Origin: Pricia antarctica
Lineage (GTDB): Bacteria > Bacteroidota > Bacteroidia > Flavobacteriales > Flavobacteriaceae
Direction: 5' to 3'
Assembly: GCA_011050085.1 (NCBI GenBank)
Contig: DRGL01000013.1
Location: 1-55,864 of the forward strand
DNA: 55,864 nucleotides
Both the position numbers and the translations under genes were made by a program. Position 1 is the stretch's first letter; every line of letters starts with the position of its first letter. Shown here piece by piece: positions 23,722 through 32,807 of this stretch. The notes beneath the pieces are model-generated. The model did no database searches and was not told where the DNA came from. It was given only the letters and a program-made list of their open reading frames with translations.

Positions 23722-25233
23722 ATGGCAACAGGGACAGGAATACTATCAAAAGCGGCACTCAGGCCTAATAAACCGGATCTGAATGTTGATCTTGTAGCAA
23801 CAACCAACGGCGCGAAAGTAAACACGTATCCAACTACGATAGCTTTAGCGACCACAAACGCACAACGCATGGGGCCGTATGATCTTTTACCGCTATTAAC
23901 TGAAGGTATCAACGAGAATTATGAGTATGATGACGACAAAACCATCCAGGGGAAATCGGGTGTAAAGGGTCATGATGTAGTTTCTAAATTCTCAGGCGGG
24001 CCGCTCGAATTACAGGGGCATTATTTAGGATTAGATAACGCCTTCGCGTTGGCTTTGGGATATGAAAAACCTGGATTTGACGATTCGCCTACTTATGATG
24101 AATCGGTCAGCGGTGATAATCCCATGACCGGGACAACTACGGGAGGATCTACTGGAACAACCTTAGAAGACACAAACGCCGGCGGTCAATTTGTTGTAGG
24201 AAATATTGGTGAATGGGTGCGGATATCTGATTCGGGAGATGCCACAGAAGGGCAGGTGCGGAGAATCACAGCCAGAGCAAGCGCAACTACAGCAACTATT
24301 GATTCAGCTTGGATATCTGATCCTGGCGCCGGTTCGGATTATGAGATTTCGCGGGTGTTTAGTCACACCTTCGAATGTTCGACCAGTTTACACATAGAAA
24401 CGTTCGATAATGTTTTTTCTAATTACAGCACTGAAACATCCGGGAATTCGTCCGATGTAATGATGCGACATGGAACTTTAGTTTTTGAAAAAACCGTTGA
24501 TCAGTGGGAATGGCGCGGGGTTATGATTAACCAGTTGACATTTAACTATAGCATAATCAACGGCTTAAACCTGACTGCTGATATGGTTCCATTCGATATG
24601 CTTTTAGGTTCATCGGTTAATACAGCGTCAACGTCCTGGGATTATTCAGCAGGGCCTACAGCACCGATTCACCTACAAGAACGCATAATCGGTGCGGATT
24701 TGACTTTCCGGATTGACGATTTTTCAACAGGGACACTTCTATCTTCTACCGATAATCAAGGGATATCAGAATGGACAATGAATATAAACAATAACTTAAA
24801 GACTGATCAGCAAACAACGATAAGTGCTACACACATAGATGAACCGTTTAGAAGCGGATTCCGGGAGATCACGGGGACGGTGACCTTGCCGCGCTATGCT
24901 GCTAATACATTCTTTACTAAATATCAAGCTGATACCGTATTGATGGCATCGCTTATATTTGAAGGGTCAACATTGACCGGAACGAATATTTCAAGTAAAA
25001 ACACTCTAAAGATTTGGATTCGATCGCTTAAACTAACCAACGTTAGCGCGTCAATAGACGGCCCTGGTGCGATTCCTATAACATTTGGCTATAAGGCGTT
25101 GATTCCAACAGCTAACACCGCTGTTGATACTAATCATAACGCACCGACGCCGAATAATGCCAATACGGAGATAATTTTGCGCTCAATAAATAATAACCCT
25201 TTCAACAGTCTACGTGCTCAGAATGGAGAATAA
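23722..25233 (+). CDS. Tail tube protein 2 (enlarged paralogue), 503 aa
   Basis: Shares with the 22269 protein a late ITGTVTLPRYAANTFFTKYQ segment, a LKIWIRSLKLTNV strand and a DGPGAIP end. It is about 140 residues longer, with an inserted region at about 130-210 rich in glycine/threonine (GTTTGGSTGTTLEDT). Two tube-type proteins in one siphovirus may mean a mixed tube or a tube plus a distal-tail ring (inference). Confidence 0.6.
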   Translation: MATGTGILSKAALRPNKPDLNVDLVATTNGAKVNTYPTTIALATTNAQRMGPYDLLPLLTEGINENYEYDDDKTIQGKSGVKGHDVVSKFSGGPLELQGHYLGLDNAFALALGYEKPGFDDSPTYDESVSGDNPMTGTTTGGSTGTTLEDTNAGGQFVVGNIGEWVRISDSGDATEGQVRRITARASATTATIDSAWISDPGAGSDYEISRVFSHTFECSTSLHIETFDNVFSNYSTETSGNSSDVMMRHGTLVFEKTVDQWEWRGVMINQLTFNYSIINGLNLTADMVPFDMLLGSSVNTASTSWDYSAGPTAPIHLQERIIGADLTFRIDDFSTGTLLSSTDNQGISEWTMNINNNLKTDQQTTISATHIDEPFRSGFREITGTVTLPRYAANTFFTKYQADTVLMASLIFEGSTLTGTNISSKNTLKIWIRSLKLTNVSASIDGPGAIPITFGYKALIPTANTAVDTNHNAPTPNNANTEIILRSINNNPFNSLRAQNGE

Positions 25234-25235
25234 AC

Positions 25236-25496
25236 ATGGTAGTTTACAGCACATCTAAAAAGTTAAGAGTTCAGCGCGGGAAGATAATGATCTGTTTCGC
25301 TGGTGGCGCGTACTATTATGATAAACACAATCAACGGAGTTTATTCAAAATCTTAGAAACCGTTTCACCCACTGAATCTATTATTACAGACCAGGGGAAT
25401 AAGCAGATAAATAAACCAAAGGCCAAAAAGGTCAAGGAGTCTAAAGATGAGAAACGATTTAACAAGGTTCAGCAAAAAGTTAATCAAGGCGTATGA
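25236..25496 (+). CDS. Unknown basic protein, 86 aa
   Basis: Two bases after the tube gene. N-terminal strands (KIMICFAGGAYYYDKHNQ) and a lysine-rich C-terminal tail (KPKAKKVKESKDEKRF). The end overlaps the next gene by 50 nt in another frame. Not recognised. Confidence 0.5.
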   Translation: MVVYSTSKKLRVQRGKIMICFAGGAYYYDKHNQRSLFKILETVSPTESIITDQGNKQINKPKAKKVKESKDEKRFNKVQQKVNQGV

Positions 25497-25731
25497 GAAA
25501 TCTAATCAACACATGGTTAATTTTGTCATCAAAAATTGCGATAGAGAAGTAGAATTGTATAGTGATTTCATTCATTCAGATAGCCAGATTGATCAGAACC
25601 TATTAGCCGATGTTGATAATATCTTTTTATATTTCTCGCCAAAAGGGATAGAAATGTGGGGCAAAAAACAAATAGATGGAGTGTGTTATACAACAATCGA
25701 AAGATTGAAATTAGAATTAACTAAATGTTAA
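25447..25731 (+). CDS. Unknown protein, 94 aa
   Basis: Has its own AAGGAG 7 nt before the ATG, inside the previous gene, so it is separately initiated rather than a frameshift product. Helical N-terminus, acidic middle (YSDFIHSDSQIDQNLLADVD). Place before the chaperone genes suggests a tail-assembly role (inference). Confidence 0.5.
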   Translation: MRNDLTRFSKKLIKAYEKSNQHMVNFVIKNCDREVELYSDFIHSDSQIDQNLLADVDNIFLYFSPKGIEMWGKKQIDGVCYTTIERLKLELTKC

Positions 25732-25761
25732 AGGCTAAAAAGGTCAGAAAGGACTAAAGTT

Positions 25762-26115
25762 ATGCCAGTAAGAATAGTTAAAGACGACGAACGATTAAGT
25801 TTTGAATTCATGGGCGGAGATTTCTATTACCGCAGACCGCCATTGAAACTAAAAAAACGGTGGGTTAATGAATGCACCAACGCCAGGGGCATAATTGATT
25901 TTTACGGATTAATCGAAAGGGCTGTTCCGTATTGTCTAACCGGATGGAGCGACAAGGCTGTTGTAGATGCTGAAGACAAACCGATTCCGTTTAGCGATGC
26001 GGTTGCGCTATCTCTACCGGAAGATTTTTATACAACATTTTCAAGTCAACTTGGATTGTCGGATCCGGACAGCGACCAAACAAATGGATCATTAAAAAAC
26101 TCCAAGAGCACATAG
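25762..26115 (+). CDS. Tail assembly chaperone G-type, short product, 117 aa
   Basis: First frame of a G/GT pair lying just upstream of the tape measure, the standard place. Contains GGDFYYRRPPLKLKKRW and IIDFYGLIERAVPY; ends at TAG 26113-26115. The 0-frame includes the slippery run at 26094-26100 four codons before its stop. The product is expected to coat the tape measure during tail assembly. Confidence 0.7.
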   Translation: MPVRIVKDDERLSFEFMGGDFYYRRPPLKLKKRWVNECTNARGIIDFYGLIERAVPYCLTGWSDKAVVDAEDKPIPFSDAVALSLPEDFYTTFSSQLGLSDPDSDQTNGSLKNSKST

Positions 26116-26465
26116 AAAATCAAGTAGTCTGGGGGTTTAATTACTGCTCTATGTGCCGGGATGGATATGAAAACGACAAAAGACTGCCGCCATGTTCTGA
26201 AACGGATACTTGCAAATTCACGAAAGACGGAGAGATATTTGAGTTACTACCGGAAAACAGGTTCGCATGGTCGGTTTATTTAGAAATACGGGAGATCAGT
26301 GGATACGATCAAAACGGACTGCCGACAATCGGAAAGATTGATTTCTATGTCGGCTTTTTTAATATGGGATTGGACCATAATGAACTTGAGGAACTGGTTG
26401 AAAAGGTCATATTTATGAACAGTTACATGCGGTATTTATTATCAGCAACTAAACAGGGTGGATAA
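25762..26465 (+). CDS. Tail assembly chaperone GT fusion by -1 frameshift, about 234 aa
   Basis: At A-AAA-AAC (26094-26100) a -1 slip joins codon 113 of the first frame to a frame that runs open through 26151 to TAA at 26463-26465, adding about 121 residues (including FNYCSMCRDGYENDKRLPPC and LDHNELEELVEKVIFMN). The second frame has no convincing start or ribosome binding site of its own. This is the arrangement of lambda G/GT: the fused T part recruits tail tube subunits to the tape measure. Confidence 0.75.
26094..26100 (+). other. Programmed -1 ribosomal frameshift site (A AAA AAC)
   Basis: The heptamer A-AAA-AAC is in the correct phase: 0-frame codons TTA-AAA-AAC. After slippage the reading continues from C26100 as CTC CAA GAG into the open T frame. 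A canonical XXXYYYZ slippery sequence. Confidence 0.75.
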
Positions 26466-26525
26466 ATGACTAAAGTTTGTAAACAATGCAAGAAAAACTT
26501 TAAGGCAGACTGGTGGGGCGAATGA
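26466..26525 (+). pseudogene. Detached zinc-knuckle start of the HNH gene, 19 aa
   Basis: ATG directly after the GT stop gives MTKVCKQCKKNFKADWWGE and a stop overlapping the HNH start (ATGAATG). A CxxC knuckle is what often precedes the body of HNH proteins, so this looks like the N-terminus separated from the nuclease by a small deletion or frameshift. Confidence 0.35.
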
Positions 26526-26740
26526 ATGTTTTTAAAAGAGATGGCTTTGCATGCCAGATATGTTATAAGATAGGCGTGTACCTTGAGGCACATCATATAA
26601 TTAGGGTTTCTGAAAACATTGATCTAATTATGGTACTAAAAAACGGCATTACTGTATGTTATGAGTGTCATAATCAAATTCACTCTAAAGAATTTAAACA
26701 GTATAATTGGGAGGCTTTACGAGCGTCAAACTCACCATAA
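26522..26740 (+). CDS. HNH endonuclease, 72 aa (probably N-terminally shortened)
   Basis: HNH signature: VFKRDGFACQICYK (first zinc pair), LEAHHII (catalytic HH), NGITVCYECHNQIHS (second zinc pair and final H). Free-standing HNH genes of this size nick DNA and often act in homing. It sits between the tail chaperone and the tape measure, and its 3' end overlaps the tape measure start by at least 20 nt. The start 26522 overlaps the tiny ORF before it; GTG 26513 is an alternative. Confidence 0.7.
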   Translation: MNVFKRDGFACQICYKIGVYLEAHHIIRVSENIDLIMVLKNGITVCYECHNQIHSKEFKQYNWEALRASNSP

Positions 26741-29055
26741 CCGTGGACGACAAAGGTAATATCAAGATTGACGAGCTTGGCAAGAAAGTCAAGAAAGTCA
26801 GCGGAACCGTTACCAAAGAGTCTAAAAAGATGCAATCGGCATGGGCTAAAAGTGCAAACGCTATTAAGTCTAATGTCCTGGGCATCGCCAGCATGGCTAC
26901 CGCTGTATTTGCGATCAGGGGTGCCGTTAAAACCGTTCTGGCGTTTGAAGATGCTATGGCAGAAGTCTCTACTATAGTTGATACCAGCACGGTTGATATG
27001 AAGAAATTAAATGCCGAGATTCTTGATCTGTCCACACGCGTTCCGAAAGATGCTGAAAGCCTGGCGCAAGGATTATATCAGACCATTTCCGCCGGTGTTA
27101 CGGATGTCGCCGATGCCATGATAGTGTTGGAGTCGAGTTCTAAAGCAGCTACGGCCGGATTGACTTCTACGTTCGTTGCGGTGGACGCTGGCACAACTAT
27201 CATGAACGCCTATGGTAAAACCGTTGAAGATATTGACGCTATTCAGGATGTTCTTTTTAATACGGTTAAAGAGGGTAAGACTAAATATGATTCCCTTGCT
27301 ACCAGTATTGGTCGAGCCGCCCCGATTGCTGCACAGGTCGGAGTTAAGTTTGAAGAATTGACAGCAGCAGCAGCCACACTAACTAAGGGTGGCTTATCTA
27401 CTGAAGAAGCTATGACATCAATTCGGGCTATTATGGTTGGAATTTTGAAACCGACAGCCGATGCAGAACAGTTAGCTAAAAAATTAAAAATACAATTTGA
27501 CGCAGAGGCGTTAGCCGCAAAAGGATTGGGTGGGTTTTTGGAAGAAGTCAAAGAAAAGACTGGTGGTAATGCTCAAGCAATAACAGGTTTATTTGGTAAT
27601 GTTCGTGCCTTGACTGGCGTAATGTCTTTAGCTGGAAAACAAGCAGATGAATTTAAAAGAATAATAGAATCTAATACTACTGCTGCTGGTGTTATGAATG
27701 AAGCATTCGAAAAAGTAAATACAACGGTAACGAATCAGTGGCAGTTGTTTAAAAATCAATTCAACAAGACATTATTGGAAACTTCAGAAAAAGTCTTGCC
27801 AGCCGTCACTGGGGCGTTAAAGGGACTGAATGAAGCGATCAGCGAACAAGGCATAATCGGATCTTTGACAGATTTTTTCATACAAGGAGGAGCTGTAAGT
27901 AGAGCAATAAAACAATTAAGGATGGAATCTGAATTATTAAAGATAGAGATGGAGGAAGCAGATGTAGTATTAAAACCCTTTGTTGTTGATATAACAACAT
28001 TAGGCACTGTATCGGCTGCGTCAAGCACAAATTTAGTCGTAATAACCAAAGATCTTGAAGCCGTAAAAGCCGCATTAGAAGATGCCGACACTCCATTTAG
28101 GGCAATATTAGAACATTTTAGGGGTATCGAAGAAGCAGCAAAAGCAAAACTAACCATTCCAGATCCGCCTTCGATTGTTCCGGAATTAACAGCAGATCAA
28201 AAAACAATACTTAAAATTAAAGAGGCAATTTTAAAAGCAGAAAAAGAATCCATGTTAACCCAAATGGCTGTTAATCAGATTGAAGCTGAACGGATAGCAA
28301 ATGCACAAGCAGCATTTCCTCAAGCCTCTGAAATCAGAGCTGAAATATTATCTAATAGTGAGGCAGTGAGAATCAGTCAAGATGGTATTGTTGATGGGAT
28401 GCGTGAATGGGCGGATGAAGCCAAATTGTTACCCACTCTTGCAAATGATTACGAGCTTGCTGTTAATGCTGCTACAGGATCAATTGAGATTGTTGTTGCG
28501 GGCACTCGACAAATAAATGAAAATTATCAAGAAACGGTAGTTCGATTAAGAGAAGCAGTTAGCACATCAAGAAACTGGGAAATAAGCACCCTGGGTGTTT
28601 TACGAACCCTTAGTTCGATGGCTCGTCAAATGAGAGAAATTAGTAGTCTGAACATCAAGTCTGGGTTGCTATCAGGGCTTGGCAAATTAGCCGGGCTTGG
28701 TGTCGCAATTTTTAATCCGGCATTGGGCGCCCAAATTATTGCTGGGTCTGGTATTGCCGAGGGGTTAGGATTCCAACATGGCGGAGAATTTAGGGTTGGT
28801 GGTTCTGGCGGTGCTGATTCTCAATTGGTGACATTCAGAGCTTCACCCGGTGAAAGGGTTCAAATAACACCTCCGGGTCAAAGCGATCAAGGCAGTGTTG
28901 TAATTAGTCCTCAATTTAATATTACAGGCGCGAGTTTTTCAAAGGCTGAAGCATCTGAAATAGCACGTCCTGGAATGGAATTGATTGCGGAGAGCTTTAA
29001 ACGCGCTATTGCCGGCCGTAAAATCCGGCGCTCAGACATAGAAAAGGCGGTGTAA
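26707..29055 (+). CDS. Tape measure protein, TP901-1 type, up to 782 aa
   Basis: Sets tail length and helps DNA enter the cell. Residues about 75-270 carry the TP901 core: AMAEVSTIVDTSTVDMKKLN, LSTRVPKDAESLAQGLYQ, ISAGV.D, GKTKYDSLATSIGRAAPIAA, GGLSTEEAMTSIRAIM. Long helices follow, then a glycine-rich membrane-compatible stretch (LLSGLGKLAGLGVAIFNPAL). At about 1.5 angstrom per residue the tail would be roughly 115 nm. The start is uncertain: no ATG is present, TTG 26707 precedes the GGGAGG at 26709-26714, and ACG 26719 lies 4 nt after it. Confidence 0.85.
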   Translation: MGGFTSVKLTITVDDKGNIKIDELGKKVKKVSGTVTKESKKMQSAWAKSANAIKSNVLGIASMATAVFAIRGAVKTVLAFEDAMAEVSTIVDTSTVDMKKLNAEILDLSTRVPKDAESLAQGLYQTISAGVTDVADAMIVLESSSKAATAGLTSTFVAVDAGTTIMNAYGKTVEDIDAIQDVLFNTVKEGKTKYDSLATSIGRAAPIAAQVGVKFEELTAAAATLTKGGLSTEEAMTSIRAIMVGILKPTADAEQLAKKLKIQFDAEALAAKGLGGFLEEVKEKTGGNAQAITGLFGNVRALTGVMSLAGKQADEFKRIIESNTTAAGVMNEAFEKVNTTVTNQWQLFKNQFNKTLLETSEKVLPAVTGALKGLNEAISEQGIIGSLTDFFIQGGAVSRAIKQLRMESELLKIEMEEADVVLKPFVVDITTLGTVSAASSTNLVVITKDLEAVKAALEDADTPFRAILEHFRGIEEAAKAKLTIPDPPSIVPELTADQKTILKIKEAILKAEKESMLTQMAVNQIEAERIANAQAAFPQASEIRAEILSNSEAVRISQDGIVDGMREWADEAKLLPTLANDYELAVNAATGSIEIVVAGTRQINENYQETVVRLREAVSTSRNWEISTLGVLRTLSSMARQMREISSLNIKSGLLSGLGKLAGLGVAIFNPALGAQIIAGSGIAEGLGFQHGGEFRVGGSGGADSQLVTFRASPGERVQITPPGQSDQGSVVISPQFNITGASFSKAEASEIARPGMELIAESFKRAIAGRKIRRSDIEKAV

Positions 29056-29441
29056 TGGCGACTTTCGTTTTAGGCGGATCGACTATAACATTTACGGGGT
29101 TCATATTCCCGTTCGTTCATACATACGAACACCATCAAAATATCGGCGTAGCTGAAGACGGTTCAGTCAAGGCTTATGATCGAAGTGTGACAGAGCGGTT
29201 TATAGGGATAAAATTAAACGAAAAGAATCACACAAACGCAACGACTAATTTGAGGACGTTCATAATTACGACTGTCACGTTTACTAAAGACACTTTTACT
29301 TTTACGCCGGATTCGGGAATGAATGTGGGAAATGGCGATGGTGGTGCCGTGACGGTGAGATGGTGGGGCGGCAGTTTAGTAGAGTCGCAATGGGCATATC
29401 AGAAATATGCTTATGATATTATTTTGAGAGTTGAAATATGA
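29055..29441 (+). CDS. Small tail protein, 128 aa
   Basis: Beta-rich (STITFTGFIFPFVHTYEHHQ, TFIITTVTFTKDTFTFTPDS). TAATG overlap with the tape measure. Position corresponds to distal tail or adaptor proteins, but no motif proves it. Confidence 0.5.
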   Translation: MATFVLGGSTITFTGFIFPFVHTYEHHQNIGVAEDGSVKAYDRSVTERFIGIKLNEKNHTNATTNLRTFIITTVTFTKDTFTFTPDSGMNVGNGDGGAVTVRWWGGSLVESQWAYQKYAYDIILRVEI

Positions 29442-29665
29442 TAGTATTTGCAGCACAATATTGCCCCTGTATTCACGAAAGTGATATGGGTGTAATTTCA
29501 CTACATGAAAATATCGGCGGGGCCTATAGCGCCATGAAAGATCATTTACTGAGCGAGTATAATCGGTGGTATGATAGCAGGATATCAACCGGTAAAAAGA
29601 ATTACCGCGGCGAAAAGTTTGGTGAAAATGAATTTTGGAATATCAAAAAATATAAGGTTAAATGA
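29438..29665 (+). CDS. Unknown protein, 75 aa
   Basis: Coupled on both sides by 4-nt overlaps. Contains VFAAQYCPCIHESDMG and a basic end. Short metal-binding-like sequence (CPC..H) within the tail operon; not recognised. Confidence 0.5.
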   Translation: MIVFAAQYCPCIHESDMGVISLHENIGGAYSAMKDHLLSEYNRWYDSRISTGKKNYRGEKFGENEFWNIKKYKVK

Positions 29666-32600
29666 AAACACTCAGCGCAAATGTGAGCACGGGTAAAGCG
29701 GGAGATTCAAAACCGGCATACCTGATGACAATCGAACCTGGATCTAATGATTCGTGGAACGCCATCAATTGGGCTACGGAAGATATTACCGATTTGGAAG
29801 TTGAGGCTCGTTCCGATGGTGCTGCTGCAGGTGGAAGCACTCAGTTTGATTCTGCCGGTGCAACATTCGAGACTAGAGGCGTCCTGCCTGGTGATGAATT
29901 GTTAATAGATGGTGATGCATCTTATGTCGTTGCTTCTATAGATAGTGAAACAAGACTACAAGCTACCGCAAACATAAACGCCGGAGATCCTGTTGTTTAC
30001 CATGTTCAGCGTGATTTTGAGGGCGGTCGGATACGAAAAGGCGGACTTGGAACAATCACAAAAGAGGTTGATTTGTTTGATGGTGGTAATATTGCTACAG
30101 TATCAGATTTCAGCTTTGAAATTCTCAATCAAGACGACTTTCTTAATTCAACATCAATGCCGCCGGTTTTAGAAGGTCGAAATATTGATGTTAGATTATT
30201 GTTCACTGATGGTTCAGGCCAGACCTGGCCGAATGCGTTGAGATTACATAAGTTCACTATTGAAGTAGTTGATTACGATACCGATGTAGTCCGGTTCACC
30301 TGCACTGATGCCAGCCGGGCAAGATTCGCTATTGATTTACCGCAAACAGCTATTACCGTTTCAGATTTTGCAGATGTTCACCCTTCTAATATAGGCAAAC
30401 CGAGACCGCTAACTTATGGTAATTTTGATAGTATAAATTCATCAAGAGATTGGATCGATGCGGGATTACATAAAGCTTTGTTAGTCGATCAGAATTTACG
30501 GATATATCTTTCAAGTGATCATTTAGCCGATGCACCTGGTGCCGCACATTTTTGGTCCAGCGAAATAAACAGGTTTGCGCTTTTTACCGTTGATGCACAA
30601 AGCGCCAGTCCTGCTGGACTACCGGCAAATAAAAGCTACCACACAGTAAGTGATCCGCGTAGATTTATTACTTTACGGGCTGCTGCTGATCCGGGAGGGG
30701 CATTTAATGATGCAAGCGACTGGATTAAAATCATGGATGGTGACGCAAGCACGTTTGTAGATATTTCACCTGGTGGAGCGAATCAACAGGTTGGGGCTAC
30801 GGTGATGGGTAGACCAACACAAACCAATATCTCTGTTAGGGTTGCTTGGGTGCTAACAGTACCCCAGGGCGTTTTAACGTTAGGAGATTTGGTCAATATC
30901 TATGTTCGCGATGATAACGGACAAATATTTAAGTCCCCCAATAAAACAGCCGCTGAAACCGCTGTTTCCGTAATTACTCATGCCTGGACACGAAAATTTG
31001 TTGTCTCGGCTGGCGTTAATGATGCAATAGATTTTAAAGAAGGTGGGGGTGGAGAATTAAACGCAACGCTATCAGCGGCGACATATAGCGCAACAGATTT
31101 GGCGATAGAAATAGATACTCAGCTAACCGCCGCTGGTGCTGGTGCATACACTGTATCATACAGTTTGACAACGTTTAGATTTACTATCACAAAAAGTGCA
31201 ACAACGATTCAGATTCTTTGGAACAGTGGTACAAACTCAACAACCAACGCAGCTAATTTGTTAGGCTTTGATAAAATAGCCGACACCAGCGCCGCAATAG
31301 CACAGTCATCTAATTTTGATGTAGTGGGCGCCATCCGGGATATTAGTGATGCAATAGTCTACGCTGATTATACAACAGGTGCTGGTGCCGGAAATATAAT
31401 GAGAGTCGAAACGCTACAGATTGATATTTCCAATATGCCAGAAACTACACGATTAACCGAGGTTTACACGAGCGATGACGGTATTGCTTTTGGCTCTTGG
31501 ATTGATACTGCGGGACGAGTAAATAATTATAACGCAGGAAATCTGATTGAGCCTGGCGTATTTGCAGTTGAATCAATGTTGCGGGATCATTTAAGCTTGG
31601 GCGATAGTGATATAGATTATGTCAATTTTGATACGTTGGGAGATTCTGCTGCTGGCACGCGCAAAGATGAAATAGTGGCATTCCAAATGTTACAACGCCG
31701 GAATCCGCTAAAATGGATCTCTGATCTATGTTTTAATATTGGGATCCTATATTTTACTGATCACGACAACAAAGAAACGGTGAGAGCTATCGATTTAATC
31801 CCGGCGGTGAAGCAATTCACAACTGCTGATTACGAAATCGAACCAAGTTCTAAGAAATCGACGTTACGGGTCAGGAAAACACCATTAAATTCGGTATTTA
31901 ACGATATTGAAGTCCTGTATTTTAAGAATTACCACACAAACGAATATGAAAAACGGTCATTCTGTAATAAAGATGGCAAAAGTTCCGGCGTAGCTGCTGG
32001 ATATGATACCAAATGCTCAACATCATTTACTAATTTTGGATTTGTCCGGAAGTTAACTGTTGAAAGCGACTATATCCGGGACGATGACACTGCTGATTTT
32101 CTTGTTCAATGGCTGGTTGATTGGTTCTATCTACAGAAACGGATTGCCAATTTCACATCAATGATTCAAAATGTAGATGTTGAATTGGGAGATATGACAA
32201 CGCCGACACATTCACGGATTTACCCGTCGGGTAATGCAATTGCGACAAAAATTGCACACAATTTAGCAACTGATGAAATTAGCTTTGAGTTGGTAGACCA
32301 TACACATGACAATAAGGTTTCTAATGGTGACCTTGAATCCTTAGATGGTGCTGATGATTTTTCAGATTGGACGGAAGCTAATAATGGAACGTCATCGGTT
32401 AACGATGAAACATCAACACAACACGGCGGTGATCATGCTGCAAGATTCGATCTTGACGGGACGGGTAATTATGCTGCCATTGTCCATAATCCAAATTTGA
32501 CTCTTGTAGTTGACACTCAATACACATTAACATTCTACAATAAATCGTCTGTTTTAACAACTTCTATCGCAGTTGGATTACAAAACACTACATCTTCCAA

Positions 32601-32790
32601 TTATTTGCAATCAGATGGGAGTTGGGCGGCAGCACCGACATCGTTTGGTGTGCCTGCATCGTTATCATGGGTATATTTTTCCATTAATTTTACAACAGAA
32701 GGGGCTGGAACGGCTTTTGTGCTCGAGCTAAAAAGAAGCGGCTCTATTGCGGGTGCTTCTATTTACATTGATGACATTACAATTTTCTAA
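29662..32790 (+). CDS. Tail-tip/baseplate protein with C-terminal carbohydrate-binding module, 1042 aa
   Basis: Largest protein in the window. The N-terminal part (YLMTIEPGSNDSWNAINWAT, VDLFDGGNIATVSDFSFEIL) looks like tail-tip hub proteins. Residues about 450-553 repeat the insertion seen in the connector (NDAIDFKEGGGGELNATL, IQILWNSGTN). Residues about 660-880 contain a hub-like stretch (LKWISDLCFNIGILYFTDHD). The end, about 886-1042, fits a CBM4/9-type jelly roll (SNGDLESLDGADDFSDWTEA, SIYIDDITIF). Probably contacts the host surface glycans. Confidence 0.65.
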   Translation: MKTLSANVSTGKAGDSKPAYLMTIEPGSNDSWNAINWATEDITDLEVEARSDGAAAGGSTQFDSAGATFETRGVLPGDELLIDGDASYVVASIDSETRLQATANINAGDPVVYHVQRDFEGGRIRKGGLGTITKEVDLFDGGNIATVSDFSFEILNQDDFLNSTSMPPVLEGRNIDVRLLFTDGSGQTWPNALRLHKFTIEVVDYDTDVVRFTCTDASRARFAIDLPQTAITVSDFADVHPSNIGKPRPLTYGNFDSINSSRDWIDAGLHKALLVDQNLRIYLSSDHLADAPGAAHFWSSEINRFALFTVDAQSASPAGLPANKSYHTVSDPRRFITLRAAADPGGAFNDASDWIKIMDGDASTFVDISPGGANQQVGATVMGRPTQTNISVRVAWVLTVPQGVLTLGDLVNIYVRDDNGQIFKSPNKTAAETAVSVITHAWTRKFVVSAGVNDAIDFKEGGGGELNATLSAATYSATDLAIEIDTQLTAAGAGAYTVSYSLTTFRFTITKSATTIQILWNSGTNSTTNAANLLGFDKIADTSAAIAQSSNFDVVGAIRDISDAIVYADYTTGAGAGNIMRVETLQIDISNMPETTRLTEVYTSDDGIAFGSWIDTAGRVNNYNAGNLIEPGVFAVESMLRDHLSLGDSDIDYVNFDTLGDSAAGTRKDEIVAFQMLQRRNPLKWISDLCFNIGILYFTDHDNKETVRAIDLIPAVKQFTTADYEIEPSSKKSTLRVRKTPLNSVFNDIEVLYFKNYHTNEYEKRSFCNKDGKSSGVAAGYDTKCSTSFTNFGFVRKLTVESDYIRDDDTADFLVQWLVDWFYLQKRIANFTSMIQNVDVELGDMTTPTHSRIYPSGNAIATKIAHNLATDEISFELVDHTHDNKVSNGDLESLDGADDFSDWTEANNGTSSVNDETSTQHGGDHAARFDLDGTGNYAAIVHNPNLTLVVDTQYTLTFYNKSSVLTTSIAVGLQNTTSSNYLQSDGSWAAAPTSFGVPASLSWVYFSINFTTEGAGTAFVLELKRSGSIAGASIYIDDITIF

Positions 32791-32807
32791 CTAAAAGAGG
32801 TAACACA

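Noticed and set aside
25236-25731. Frameshift fusion of the two overlapping genes before the tail chaperone
   Set aside because: The second gene has its own AAGGAG at a good distance and no slippery heptamer lies in the overlap. The real frameshift is at 26094.
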